This document shows, piece by piece, positions 23,393 through 36,306 of a DNA stretch of 64,000 nucleotides. The stretch is from positions 425,671 through 489,670 of the forward strand of contig JBEWZL010000216.1 in the NCBI GenBank assembly GCA_045837725.1, in the 5' to 3' direction. Source of the DNA: Vermamoeba vermiformis. Taxonomy: Eukaryota; Tubulinea; Echinamoebida. Each line of letters begins with the position of its first letter. Within the stretch, counting starts at the first letter, position 1. The translations under genes and the position numbers were made by a program. The notes beneath the pieces were generated by a model that did no database searches, was not told the origin of the DNA, and worked only from the letters and a program-made list of their open reading frames with translations.

Positions 23393-23919
23393 CGTCTCCG
23401 TTGTTTTGGTGTTTATGTATAATATTATTTTGTTGTTCTCGTTGCTAAGCACAAATTTTGTTAAGATCAAACGAAACCAAAAAAAGTAAGAAAGTCCAGG
23501 CGAATCGGATCCGCCTCGCTTTCTGTTGGATTTTCTTTAAATGGAACTCTGATTGGACAATTATTTATGGAACTTACTGCGAGTTCCACTTTCCACAGCC
23601 AAAAATAATTCTGTCCAAACCGGGTTTTTTGATAGGATAAGAAAAAAAAGGCCGCAGTGCTTGGCTGCTCGGCGATGGATTGGGATGGGTTTTTGACGGG
23701 TCTTAGATTCGTAACGTCTACCCAATCGTCTTAAAACTAACGAAATCAATGGCCGTAGAAAAAAGTAAAAATCTTATCCTGTCCGAAAATAGCTTTGGCA
23801 GTAGATTTATTTTTAGCTGTGTCCCAAACGAAAATATACTAGCTTCCTTTTTTGGCGACTGTATTGTTTTAGTCAAGAAGATTGTTTTATTGTCATGCAA
23901 CGCCGACTACAAAGGGCAA
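23393..23919. other. Intergenic, no gene seen
   Basis: 527 bases holding the promoter of the leftward membrane-protein gene and the 3' end of the leftward CSB gene. AT-rich with poly-A/T runs near 23640; no RNA gene or repeat recognised. Confidence 0.5.
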
Positions 23920-26900
23920 TTACTTGAACTCATCTTTCAAGTACCACGTCTTTTCAGCCTTGTTTAGATCTGCAACTTGTTTTAACAGATTCTTAAATAC
24001 CTCCATAGTGTGGCCAGTCACACGTTGTTTAAACTTCTCGACAAGGTCTTTGCTTGTCGCAGATCCACCTTGATCCACCATGAATTCACGAATGTCCGCC
24101 ACTAACTTGACGTGATCTTCTAGCGGCTTGTTTTTCTCGCGAATATTCACAATAGGATTCTTTGCCTTGAGCTCCGCAAGGACATTGCTAGAAGTCAAGC
24201 CCGTGTCTGATTGTGAAAATCCTGCGCCCGCTGATGCATCGTTTTTGACAGGTGTCACCGCTGAACTGACACGCCCAAATCTCGGTTTGTTGTCAGGCGC
24301 AAAGCCTCGTTTGCCAGTCCAAGTTGGCTTGTTGATAGGCAACTTACGAAGTTCTTCTCGCTCCAGTCGCAATTGTTCTGCTGCTCGTCGTGCGTACTCG
24401 GTGGTGAGTTGATGCATCGTGTCATCCATCTCGTTCCAGATCTCGTGGTCACGATCGATTTTACGGCCTGATGACTTCTTCTTTGGCTTTGGTCTGCGCT
24501 CATTCTCGCCTTCGAGGCCAATGATCGCATCGTGATCTACGGCACCTTGCAGTGCTTTGCCAACGAGTCCTTTCAACAACCAGTCATCGTCACTCGAGCC
24601 CTCGTCATTGTTGTTCTGTTCCTCGTGCTCGCTCTTTTCATTCTTCTCTCCAGCACTACCCTCGTCTACGTGCATGGCTGCGTCACTTGTGTTGCTATTA
24701 TTGGTGTTCGCTACAGCCTCAGTTTTCGTGACACCTGTCATTGCATCAGAGTCCAAGTGCTCGCCAAATATTCTCGACGTCTCGTTCTCTTCGTGCTTGT
24801 CGTCGAGCGAGAACAGTTCGCGCAAGTCTTTGCTTTTGAAGAACGCGTTGGCGCCCGTCAAACTGCCTTGATGTTTGCGTAGAATTCTGTTGGTCAAGAA
24901 CTGTTTGAAGATTTGTCGGTGATAAATCTTCTCTTCGATCGTGCCTGAAGTGATCAATCGGAACACGACCACATCTCTGTTCTGACCGATTCTGTACGAC
25001 CGTTCTCGTGCTTGCAGATCTGTTGATGGATTCCAATCAGGGTCGAACAAAATGACGCGATTGGCACCTGTCAAATTGACACCGAGACCACCGACTTTAG
25101 TGGTTAACAAGAACACGAAGAGTCCACTCTCAGGGTCGTTGAACTGTGAAATCAATGACTGACGTGCGCCAATCGGAGTTGTGCCGTCCATTCTGTTGTA
25201 CGCGTAACCTTCTTCATTGACAAATGCTTCAATAATATCGAGCATTTGACGCGTTTGAGAGAACACGAGCACTTTGTGCCCTTGTTGCGACCACAGTTTT
25301 AAGACCTAAATAGTACGTGATTAACAATGTGACGCGCGTCAAGCAAGTGAATCAGTACCTGCTTCAGCACTTGCAACTTGGCTGAGCGTTCTATGTGTGA
25401 CCGTGTGACTTGCAGTCTCGTATTCTCGTCCTCGCCGTCAATGTTCTCATCGTCATTATTGGCAGTTGTATTTTCGGGCTCGTTGTCACCGTTCACCACT
25501 GCAGGACTGTCATCGAGTGTGTGCTCGTACTTGTAACTGTATGTCTCCACTTTTCTCGCCCTGACATTTCTTCTGCCATATTTCCTCGCTTTTGACATGT
25601 TGCTCTCCTCGTCGTCTTCAATGCCGTGTTTAGCTTTCTTTGCCTCCAATAACAGCAACAAATCCGGATGATTGCAAATCTTTCTCAGCACGTCAATGCC
25701 GTACAACGGATTTTTGAGGCCTTTAATTACAGCTTGACCCTCACGTGAACCCAAGAACTTGAGGTACTCTTCTCGTTGAAACTCGGTCAACTTGCAGAAC
25801 AAGACCTACAGTCGTTAATACGCGAGTTATACTTCCTACAACCCTCTGTGTTCTTACCTGTTCGGTCTTTTGCGGCAGCATTAAGTTGACGTCACTCTTC
25901 AATCGTCGCAACAAATAAGGCTTGATCAAGTCACGCAGCACAATGGCGCACTTGAGTGCCAACTGTCGCTGTAATTTTGTTGCACTGGCGTAGCCTCCAC
26001 GTGTGATTGGATCCGAGAACTGTCTTTGGAACATTGGCAGTGTCTAGTTGAGATTAGACTACTAAAATTAAGTGCGTTAATTGACACTTACTCCAAGTTT
26101 GCCAGGGAATATAAAATCGAATAGCGACCACAACTCGACTAAATTGTTCTGAATAGGAGCGCCAGTGAGTATGATTCTGTGAGGCGTCAAGAACTGTTTG
26201 CACGCAATGGTGATGTTCGCGTTAGGATTGCGCAACTTGTGGCCCTCGTCCATGATCACGTACGACCATTCAAAGGCCAAGATCACGTCGCTGTAGATGC
26301 GCACTGACTCGTAAGACGTAATCACGACCAGTGGCGCTGTGTCCTTCGGTGAAATAGGTGCTAAAAATCATTCATATGAGCCACTTTGCAACGTCACTAA
26401 CATTGTTCATACGTACCGACGTATTTGGTGAATAGACCTGCAAACTGTTCGCCTAAAGGCAACTTGCTTGCTGCGTTTTCGCGTTGACTTTTCTTGACCG
26501 AAGTTACTCCGAGTCGATGGAACAAAACAATTCTGAAATCAGGAGCCCAGTGATGGAATTCCGAGACCCATTGCTGCATCACTGTCGCGGGACAAACGAT
26601 CAGCACCATCTTCTTTTTCTTGTGATTGTCCAACTCGAACACGCCCGAGGATAACAGCGCACTCAAGTAGCCAATCGTGGTGATTGTTTTGCCGAGACCC
26701 ATTTCATCCGCAATAATTCCGCCACACGCTTGCTGGTGCAACTCCCACAACCACCTAAACAGGATCACATTAATACCAATTATAACCATATTTGGTCATC
26801 ACGTGATTTATCGTACCTGACACCGATCAACTGATGTTCGAATAGATTGTTGAACACTCTGTTCGCGAGTTGATAGCCAGGACTGAGTTCTGTCACTTCA

Positions 26901-28268
26901 TCCTCGCGCAGCAGTGTCTTCATCGACTTGGCTGTCTTGATCCGTTCACTGAAAAAGTCCTCGTTGCTGTCATCTTGCCATGCTGTCAATGCGGATCTTT
27001 TCCTCTTGCGACTCTTTGAGGACGATGACTCATCGCTCTAAGAATTCATTAGGGTCAGTGCTATTAATTAGCATTATACTCGTACCTCTTCAATCTCTTC
27101 GTCGTCATCGTCAACTGCATCGATTTGTTCAACTGGCTCGTCTTCAGCGTCACTGTCAGCAATGCTGTCGTAATCGTCATCGCTGTCACCGTCATTTTTC
27201 TTTCTTCGTTTAGCTCGTGGCTTTGTAACTCGTTTTGTTTTTTTCTTACTACTCGTCCTAGCTTCGTTTGATTGATTTGTAACATTTTCTTCTTCTTTAA
27301 TGTCTTCTTGTTTAATATTTTCTTCTTGTTTCGTTGGTGCTTCGTTCGTATTTACATTGTTGGCTTGTTTTTTTGCCGCGTTTCGTTTTGATATTTCCGC
27401 GAGATATTTATTTACATTGTCCGTTTGATTGGTGTTATTTGTGTTATTTACATTCGTGTTTGTGTTGTTATTATTTACAGGGAGTGGAATTAATCGCCTC
27501 GTTGGCACTGCTTGTTCTTTATGTAACAATGCTTCTTCAAAGCCTAAAAGAATATTTTTAAAAATTGTTTCAAGCGATCGAGATCACGCGAGATCGTACC
27601 AGCATCTTCGATAACTCTTTGTTGTCGGAATTGATTTAGTTTTTTAATTAAAGCGTTTTCTTGAGCGCGTAGCTCATCGACGTTCCTTTGCTAAATGAAA
27701 AATTAGAATTTTATTCTCGGATCTATTCTCAACTTTTTGACAACTATTCTGTAATAATTTCTCGGAAATTAGCACGACCACAAACCAAAGCAATAATTGG
27801 TTGGGTAAGTAAATAATGATTAATAGTCGTCAAATAATTATTTTAAAAATCGCGTGACATTACCAGCTCAGTAATTTGTTGTTTTAAATTAGATGTCGTA
27901 GGTTTGCCGATTTGTCTTATTTTCGCAATAATAGCTTGTTTTTTCTGTCTAACATTTTTTAATAATTGTTCGTTCAATTGTTCTTGCTTTTCAAAAGCCG
28001 CATCTACTTGTTGCAGAACATTCTGTTCGACCTCAGATGTATTGAATGTTTGTACTCCGAGCTGCGCTAATATATCTAATTCTTGTTTTGTAGAGCCTGA
28101 GAGCGCCTCTTGTAACGGAACAGACGGGATCAAGTTCCGATCAATTCGTAGATTCGGTTCTTGAGCCGCTGCAATCGCTGTGGCTATGTCCGGCTCACAT
28201 TCCGCGGGTGCTTCATTTACAACAGGCTTTTCCAAGGTATGTTGTTCCTTTTGTGGTGATGAAGACAT
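23920..28268 (-). CDS. ERCC6: SWI2/SNF2 translocase CSB / Rad26 (ERCC6)
   Basis: Nine exons read leftwards (28268-27864, 27690-27600, 27543-27086, 27037-26817, 26754-26417, 26360-26092, 26043-25858, 25805-25359, 25305-23920), 1266 residues. CSB binds stalled RNA polymerase II and starts transcription-coupled repair. Visible are the N-terminal leucine-latch region (LGVQTF...[13 protein letters not shown]), an Asn-rich then acidic/basic linker, helicase motif I DEMGLGKT (about 410), DEGH box (about 543) followed by [19 protein letters not shown], and motif [12 protein letters not shown] with [16 protein letters not shown], all CSB-specific. The C-terminus ([12 protein letters not shown]...TWYLKDEFK) matches the CSB winged-helix domain. 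Start is the first ATG of the conserved N-terminus. Confidence 0.96.
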
Positions 28269-28457
28269 TCCAAGTTCAAATAATGGCTGGAACGAGATCG
28301 AGGCCAACAAAACCAAGGATTTCAAGAATTGCTTTTTTATTCTTTAGGCATGTGATGCCTCCACTTGTATACAGGCACGCACGTGACCACTGTGCTCGTC
28401 GTCGCTGGCGAAAAATCAAAAATCTATCCTATTTTAGAGTTGTGAAGTAGACAAAGA
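28269..28457. promoter_or_regulatory. Divergent promoter region, CSB / FAD oxidoreductase
   Basis: 189 bases between two start codons pointing away from each other. It must hold both promoters and leaders. No specific element is recognised. Confidence 0.5.
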
Positions 28458-30275
28458 ATGGAAGCTCATTCAGTTGACGTACTGATTATTGGTGCTGGCA
28501 TCCAAGGAGCCTGGTTGCTAAAGGAAGCAGTCAAGCGAAACCTCAACGCCGTTTTGATCGGCAAGCTTGATCACGCAGGTACGTAAATAGAATCATAGAT
28601 CTCGGAGAAAAAGCATTTATACAACCTATTTGAACCATTTAGGCATTATAGTTTGTGGATTTAAATTTTGGTTTGAAATCTGAAACTCTGTAAAAAGCTT
28701 ACTTTTATAATCAAAACGCTAAATTAATACAAATAGGCGAGTCTCTTCATGGCCATAATGTCGTTCCTCTTGGCTATTTCAGTGCATCCGATTCCGCCGT
28801 TGAAAACCTTAAAAAATCGTGGGCCGCGATGGAAGAGGCATTGAAGCCTTCAGGTGCCATCCGTCATAATGTACCTGTTATTCACAGCTATGCACATGAA
28901 GTGCCTGCCCCACCAATGGAAATGTTTAAGGCATCTGTACGTGAAGACTCTTGGAAGAGACTCAACATGCCCTTCGAAAAGGTACTTACTTATCTATAAG
29001 AGTGAACAATGACCTCTCTTATGAATCGAACCTTTATCTTCTGAATGAGATTTCTTTCTTTCGGATTTGGTTACCAAATTAGGAAACTTCTTCTCATGCG
29101 TGTTTTCAGTTGGAAAATCCTCCTTTCATCGCCAAGGACCCGCAAGTGTCGTACTACAAAGTTGAAGATAAGGTCGTTGATTGGAGGTAGGTGAACGAGA
29201 CAGCTTCGGTCATCATTAATTAACACGTGTCAGACTCTCATTGCAAACGCTGTTGAAGCTGAACGCCTCTCGTGTGTTTGACGGCACTGTTGAAGAGCTT
29301 GAGCTGTCCGACGACGGAACTCGTGTGCAACAAGTGCGCGTCAAATCGGGTGATGTAAGTGGATGCGCTTGAAGTACTATCGCCTCCGTATTAATTCTAT
29401 CGCTAGAACACCTTGTTGATCAAGCCCACGCACTTGTTCATGGCTGCTGGTGCATGGAACTATCGATTGATGTACCATCACGTCAAGTGCAGTGACGCTG
29501 CTGCTGTTGCGAAGTTACACAGCAACTTGCCTAGTAAGTGTTAATTATGAAACACTACATACCTAACTAATGCACAGCCAAGCCTTGCATCGCCAAAGTA
29601 GCCATGTTCTGCATTCGCGGCACGGAAGACGTGTTGCCGGCCATGTCTGGCGTCTCATTCGGCTCGAGTCCCAAGATGTTGTGGGGTACTGATAAGTCAG
29701 ACAACGTTGTGACTTGGTACGAGGCATATATAGCTCTGCTTTGCATAGGATTGACTTTATGTGCAGGTTCGGAACTCTCGCTCCACCGACTGCTCATCCT
29801 GTGGACAGCGCATTTGACCCGAGCGTGCCTGCTCCAAACGACCCTGAAGTGATTAAAAACACTTGGGCTTTGTTGAAGCGACTTGTACCGAGGTAAGTCG
29901 ATCGAGATCAGGTTAATACGCTGATTAGTACTAACGCCTGATATGTGCAGTTTGGAGCAGAATGTGGACAAGTTGAAATTTGGCTTCTATTATGGCTGGA
30001 AGTGCGAGAGTCCCGTCGATCACACCGTGCCTAAAGTGCCTTATGTCACGAACTTTGGCCTCACCAACACTTCGTTTGTGTTCCCTGCTGGCTGGCCCAA
30101 CACTCCCATGGCCTCCGATCAAGCGTTTGCCGCGCACTCGTTCACTGAAGGACGCGCCACAGACCTGCCAGCCTTCACTAAGCTGTTGAAGCCTTACACC
30201 GATGTGCCTGTCAGTCACGTGGAGACTATATCTCTTGAGTCTTTTGCAGAGTTCAAGGCCAAGTACGGTTTGTAG
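28458..30275 (+). CDS. FAD-dependent oxidoreductase (DAO fold)
   Basis: Eight exons (28458-28578, 28737-28981, 29110-29186, 29234-29354, 29407-29533, 29578-29716, 29767-29892, 29951-30275), 426 residues. The N-terminal VDVLIIGAGIQGAW is a Rossmann GxGxxG motif for FAD, followed by HNVVPLGYF where glycine-oxidase/DAO enzymes contact the flavin. Central LFMAAGAWNYRL resembles the second FAD-binding segment (atGaw). The C-terminus FVFPAGWPNTPMASDQAFAA is unlike well-known amino-acid oxidases, so the substrate is not assigned. No signal peptide or peroxisomal SKL ending is seen (it ends KYGL). Confidence 0.85.
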
Positions 30276-30396
30276 ACTTTTTTGGTGGATCTGGTCGTCA
30301 AGGTCGAGTTTTCGGTGAAAGTTGAGCTCATTTAGGATCCGAATTCTAAATAAAGCTCTTTTCGCAAATTTTTAGCTCATTATCTATACGCACAAT

Positions 30397-32780
30397 ATGC
30401 AGTACAAGACGTGGGTGCCCAAATACTACGAAGACTTCGTCTCGGACGATGACTCGAGCTGCGACTTGAATCCGCTACAGACTTCTCATCGCCGCAAGCT
30501 CCGCAATCGAATGTTTAGAAAAGTACGTCAAATAGCTGATTATTAAGATACGATGACATTAATTGTTACTCCCACAGCGCAAATTGTCGGAAGTAAACGA
30601 CGACGATCTGAGCTCGCTGAATGTCACCGAATTGAAAGAAAAGTGTCGCGTGTTGGGCGTCAAGACTGGTGGCGATAAAGTAAGACCAATTTAATGAATC
30701 GACGCCGATCTAACTCAAATTTGAGGCGACTTTACTTGCCCGAATCAAAGCCGCTCAAAATGAACCAAACGTGAAGAAGAAAAAGACAGGTAATTACCAT
30801 CAAAAATAATCAGGTTTGTTTTTTGAATCGCGATCTGATCAAAAAACTCACAGAAAGCGCTGAAATTTCAAACAAAATTCGCGAAGGTTTGTTACATTTT
30901 TTTGGCCCAGCAGCGGTCGAAAAGAAGCCTAAATATCACGAGCCCGAAGCCAAAGATGTGTTTGACGAGTCCTGGCCTGAAGAAGATGAGCGACCATTGC
31001 CTTTTCTGGAAGAGGCGGCTGAGAACCTTCAAGCGTAAGCACTTCCAAATCAGGAAATAAAAAATGTACCCACGTACTGACAATGCATTAGTATGCTCCA
31101 AGCTGACGAGATCTTCGCCATTAAAGGCACTCTTTGGCAAGATCCAAAGATTGTGTTGAAAAGCGCGAAAATGTACTCGGCGATCAACTTTCCGCTGAAC
31201 GATGCTGCAATTCAACTTATCAACAATATAGTACGTAATCTTATCAATACTATAGGACCTAATGATGGTTCAGAGCAATGATGCACCGTTCGGCATGGGT
31301 GAACTAACAGTCGTGGACTTGAACGTGCGTCGCTGTCGCGAGATCACTACGGACAAGTTTGAAATCACCAATCCAGACTGGAAGAATTTGTTTTCGAGTT
31401 CCAGGACCAGCAAGTTGATGGAAGAGATCAGAGTCGAACTCTCGCCCAACAACACGGAGATAGTCGCTGAGCTGTACAAGCTCTTGTTCTATCCCACTGG
31501 CAGCTTTTTCACGGACCATGTGGACACGCAACGAGGTAATCGTTAGAGTTTGAAGCACAATATTTTGATTGACACGTGTCATTGCAGATCCACTCATGTT
31601 CGGCACCCTGGTCGTTGATTTGCCAAACAACGCGAGTGGTGGCGAACTGTCAGTCTATCACAACAACAAGCACATTCAATTCACCAAGGAGAAACGCAAA
31701 CAAACCATGTGGGTGGCTTTTTATTCCAGTTGCACGCACAATGTGGCTCCAATCTTGAGCGGGCAAGTTGATGAACCAATCAATCTCTTACAAGCACACT
31801 AACAATCTGTACAGCTACCGATGTGCTCTAGTGTACAACCTTAGAAGAGTAGGCGAGCCCATTGGATATCCGCTGACGAATTGGGCCACCAGACTCGTGC
31901 GCGAGTTCGACAAAGTGTTCGAGTTTGGTGACGAGGAAGAGTACGGCGAGGACTTTGCCATAGCACACTTGCTCGATCACAAGTACGCACTGTCGCACAT
32001 TGTACCCACCGCGCTCAAAGGCCAAGACGCAAAAGTGTTCCACGCACTGAAACAAGCCAACAGGTTTGATCTGTTGCTGCTTCCAATTCAAATAGAGCGC
32101 AGTGGAATTGGCGGCGATGGTGAGGTGACTGAGAGTTCAGAGGCAGAGGAGGTCATTGAGGATGATTGGCAGACGCCAATAGTTGAGACTTATCCCATTG
32201 ACCCATCCAAACCGGCTCATGGTGGCGTGCACAAACAGAGCTATGCTGTCCTAACTAAGGCACCGCTTGAGTGTAGGTGCTATTATTGAGTGATTAATCG
32301 TTAGACTAACTCTTTTTGCAGCCATGTCCGTGCGATGGATTGAAGACCAAGAACACCTGAAGAAGACCAGAAAAATTGCACGTGCCATCAGTCCTACTGG
32401 CAACGAAGGCACCAGTGCGCTAATGTTCTATGTGAGTTACCTAAGCCAAACTAAACAAACGATCTAATAGGCTTTAGGTTCACGCTGCACTGCTTGTGCG
32501 TCGCAAGAAAGGAAGTGAAACCAAAGTTTTTCCTGCAGGTGTTGTCGTACCCAATCCTACGATTGAATATTACGTCGCCAACACGAACACCAACATCCAA
32601 CAAGCTACTGACGATCTTGCCCCGACTGCTGGAGTGACGAGCAAGACGCAGACTAATGTCGCAGTGGTAGACTTGGACAAAGAGGAGAATGACATGGAGC
32701 GCTTGGAGCAGTTAGAACAACAAGTTGGTGACTTGCTCAAACGAGTCGCGCAGTTAGAAAAGAAGTTGCTGAGGAAATAG
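30397..32780 (+). CDS. SAP-domain 2-oxoglutarate/Fe(II) oxygenase
   Basis: Ten exons (30397-30522, 30578-30679, 30726-30789, 30854-31034, 31092-31230, 31274-31535, 31588-31762, 31815-32272, 32319-32431, 32478-32780), 640 residues. Residues 50-85 form a SAP motif (VTELKEKCRVLGVKTGGDK...LLARIKAA), a DNA-binding helix pair. The catalytic part is a prolyl-hydroxylase-like double-stranded beta helix with iron ligands HVD (286-288) and a distal His in CTHNV (about 342), and the 2-oxoglutarate Arg in SGYRCALVYN (about 353). A long C-terminal extension has an acidic patch and ends in a coiled coil (about 615-640). SAP plus dioxygenase suggests hydroxylation of a chromatin or nucleic-acid partner; that is inference. 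The intron after SG (31763-31814) starts with GC rather than GT. AATAAA at 30349-30354 belongs to the gene before. Confidence 0.85.
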
Positions 32781-32831
32781 TCGTTTGAATTACATAACTA
32801 AAGCATTTTTCGTTTTATTTACAAGGCTGCA

Positions 32832-35022
32832 TCATGTTGTTCCTGTTTTCCCTGAGTCATCAACCGTGAACAAAAATGAATCCAAATTCAGCTCAAGTTG
32901 CAAGGCTTCGGAATTATTCACTCCGGCCTCGTGCACTTCATCGTCGGGGTAACTTCCGCTCTCCCCCTTTGCATTATCATCTTCATATTCAACCACGCGA
33001 GGGACTTGTGGTGTGACAAATCCGTCCCGAGCGCTGTACAGTGACTGCAAGACCTCAGCACTCTTCTCGCGATAGATCGTTAGCTGAGGATAGAAATAGC
33101 ACCACGACACCATGTTATTGGCCGCTGAAACTTTCGTCGTTGCCAGTAACAGACCTTGGACTAGACCGGCCGAATCTACTTTGGGCAGCAATTGTAATAA
33201 CTAGATCGAATTAACACAACCTTTTAAACGATTACTATTGTTGACTGTACCTGCTGAAACTCCTTCGTAAACGTGCCAAACAGCATGTAATATTGACCAA
33301 CGATCAGCAGCGGTGCTAAGGTGAAGTAAGGATGGTCAATCAAGATTTCAACCGGATTTGATACCAGCGTCAACATTTGCTGCGATACCTACGGTGAGTG
33401 ATGAGCCAATTTATCGCTTAGATGAGCTTTATCATTATAGTTACCTCGTGAGCGATGTCATCTTGCAAGGCGATCATGTACACGAGCACCTTTGCGGCAC
33501 TTAAGCGCATTAATAACATCTGTTGCATGGGCGATTGAAGCTTGAGGACCAATCTCTCGGCAAAACTGAGCAGTGTCAACATTTTTCTGATGTTGTTGGG
33601 CAACACAAAATCAATGTTCATGCTGTTAATAGCTTGTATTGACGACACTAGGACCTATAAATGGCATTAGAATACTCATATTCATGAACAACTACTGACG
33701 TGGTTTTCTATGTGAGCAACGGCAAAAGAACAGTATTGATCGTCGCTGTCATTATTTAAATCATTGACTATAGTCTCGAGCAAACTCCTACAATACAATC
33801 GCTGTCAATAAAAACCTTACGACTAAACTACGTACAAGTTGTGAGCGTGCAGAGCTTGTTTGACAGTACTGTATCGTTGAATGACGTTGATGTCAACAAC
33901 CTCTTTTGCTGACGTTGATTTCTTTTTCAAAATGTCAGCCATCACTAGTGCTCGATGGTTATACGCCTGATCGCGTTCTTCGTCTCCTGAACTTGCGTAA
34001 TAGCCCGACAGCACAAAGTTCCTGGCACAGATGTACGGACTGGTTTCATCGAATAGCGATTGCATAGAAGATCTAAAAGAATTAAAATTGTTGTTTTGGA
34101 AGCCTTTTCTGATCTTACTCGATTTTGCTGATGAACATATTTGCGTGAGCTTGATTGCCTGAAATTAGGGCTCCAACACCAAAAATAGAATTCATCAACG
34201 GGCTGCGCATGTCCTCTGCTCAAAGATCTGGTTAATTATTCGCTTGTTGGATGTTTTTTCTTACGCTTTTTGTAATAGTCGTTCAAATTTTGAAAAGGCG
34301 GACGAACTTGCAAGAAGGCGAATCCCTTATCAAAGTACACGGTGATGTACGTGTTCAAAGTATTCATATTCGTCATGTGTCCGCTCAGTTTCATGTCTCT
34401 ATGCTGTTTAATTCCATCCTAATTTAGTAATTTCGCGCTCGAGTTTGGAAAGGATATCGAATTGCTTACCTCCATACTGTTGCTCATGTTTTGAAATTTC
34501 CTTTCAAGGGCTTCATTTCGTTGTTTTTGCTCGCCGAGTTCAGTTCTAAGTTTTTTGATAATTTGTCGTAGTTCCGTTGCTCGACCTGACGCGTGTCATT
34601 ATCATTGAAAATACCACGATCGTACCTTGTGTAGGGCCTGGCTTCCGGCGAGTAGCATAAACGCATTCTATTTTTTTCGCAAGACACCGTGAGCACGGAT
34701 CCTTTCGATCGCCTGGATCCCCGTCAAAAATTACAAAGAAGAATACACAATTATATTGTAGTACTTCAGATATCAATTACAAAGCAAGATGCCTCTGAAT
34801 AAGTTTTAAATATGAAATAAAATATTTTTTCCTTCTGCAAACAAAAAAATAATAAATATACGTCAACGCAGTTTGCAGGTTTTTGTTTCTAGAAACTTTA
34901 AGCATTAGAGGCGCGATCTGATCTTGACACTTACACTTCACTTTGATAGCCCTACAGGGTGCGCATGCTATGCGGTTACTGCTTATTTTTGGCTCCTCTT
35001 CAGACGAAGAGTTGTGTTCCAT
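32832..35022 (-). CDS. Zn(II)2Cys6 binuclear-cluster transcription factor
   Basis: Ten exons read leftwards (35022-34935, 34712-34626, 34585-34470, 34418-34265, 34218-34119, 34072-33836, 33787-33700, 33654-33445, 33388-33251, 33200-32832), 528 residues. Cysteines 20, 23, 30, 36, 39 and 46 give C-x2-C-x6-C-x5-C-x2-C-x6-C, the Gal4-type DNA-binding cluster; an intron splits the codon of Cys30. A basic linker (RRKPGPTQ) and a coiled-coil segment (about 65-97) follow, as expected for a dimerising factor. The rest is helical with no named domain seen, then an acidic Asp/Glu-rich C-terminus that may activate. Zn2Cys6 factors are typical of fungi but also occur in some amoebozoans and other protists. 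It shares a 146-base divergent promoter with the secreted peptidase gene. Confidence 0.88.
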
Positions 35023-35168
35023 GTTGCTTCATGTTGATCTATGGATTGAAAATGACCAACAACGGATCTTGCAAGATTATAATTTGAAATTTCCTCCCAT
35101 CAACCAGAAAACTCGTTGCGTTTGTTATTTTTCATTACGAACGTTACTAAAACAACTGCGTGACACAA
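35023..35168. promoter_or_regulatory. Divergent promoter, Zn2Cys6 factor / C39-like peptidase
   Basis: 146 bases between two start codons pointing apart. A divergent regulator and secreted enzyme could be co-controlled. No CGG-type Zn2Cys6 half-site pair was recognised with confidence. Confidence 0.4.
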
Positions 35169-36211
35169 ATGAACAAGTTATTAGTAGCTTTGCTCATTTG
35201 CGCTGCCTTGTGTGCCTATTCACAGGCTGACAAATCCATTCACGCTCCTTACGTCCACCAAAAGTGGGATACACCTGATTGGTTCAATGGTGGATGGTAA
35301 TTTTTTTGCAAGTGTAATTAATTAAGAGATGCTAGATAAGAGATTTATTTCAACGGAATTGATCGACAGTGTCTCTTCGATCTTGACTTTTGGAAGGACT
35401 AATGTGTTGACGGACTATTAATTTGTTTGAAAAATAGGGCATGTGGACCTACCAGCACGGTAATGGCAATTGCTGCATTCAAACACTTGCAACCTCATCC
35501 GATCAACTGCTCTTATCCTTCTCGTCACGAAAACGACTACGGATGGTGAGCAAACAATGAACTACTAATAGTTACAGCTATATCACGTGAATTTAGCGTT
35601 AAATATTCAAAGTTGTCGTTAACTAACACATCCCGTTTAGGTATGTGCCCAGCAAGTACACTGCTTACGGATATACTTTCGATCGCATGCAACACGATGC
35701 TAGTGGCAAGCCTGCTTGGGGTTTGTACGGTCACTGCACTGACGGAGGTAAGCAAACCAGAATTCCGGAATTAGATCTGATTATTATGTAGGCGCTGCTT
35801 GGGCTTCAAGAATTCAAGATGCGTTGACAAAGCATCAATTGAAGAATAAGTTCTACGGCACTGCTACTTTTGCCGAGATCAAGGCCGCCATTGACCAAGG
35901 TCAGATCCATCTCTGGTTGAATGCCCTTTTTGTGGACTGACACTTTGACAGGTCACTTAATCATTTTGTCCACTCAATTGACCTCCGCGGGCCATTTGAT
36001 TCTCGTTCGTGGCTACACTAACTCGCCACAACAACTGCTTGTTAACGATCCTTGGGGTGATGGTACTCGCTCGCATCTTTCTTATCTCGCTCATATCTAA
36101 CACTTTGCTGCAGCTGACAAGCCTGGCTATGGTCACTACAAGAACGGTGAAGGCATTTACTATGCTTACACCAGAGTCAGCGCCAAGTGGATGGTTGAGG
36201 CCTGGAAATAG
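35169..36211 (+). CDS. Secreted C39-like (papain-fold) cysteine peptidase
   Basis: Six exons (35169-35296, 35438-35545, 35641-35747, 35792-35899, 35952-36062, 36114-36211), 219 residues. A signal peptide (MNKLLVALLICAALCAYSQA) precedes a single peptidase C39-like domain. Candidate catalytic residues are Cys45 in WACGPTS, His165 in AGHLILVRGY and Asp183 in VNDPWG, the expected order and context for this family. Its size is about one domain, so it is secreted or lysosomal as a short enzyme. Bacterial relatives cleave Gly-Gly leader peptides or cell-wall peptides; here a digestive or bacteria-directed role is inferred only from secretion. AATAAA at 36245-36250. Confidence 0.85.
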
Positions 36212-36306
36212 ATCCAACCGTTTTTACGCTCCTAGTTTTAGACTAATAAATTAGTGCTATTGTACTCTAACATGTGTTAATACACAACATCTATTTATAA
36301 AAAAAT

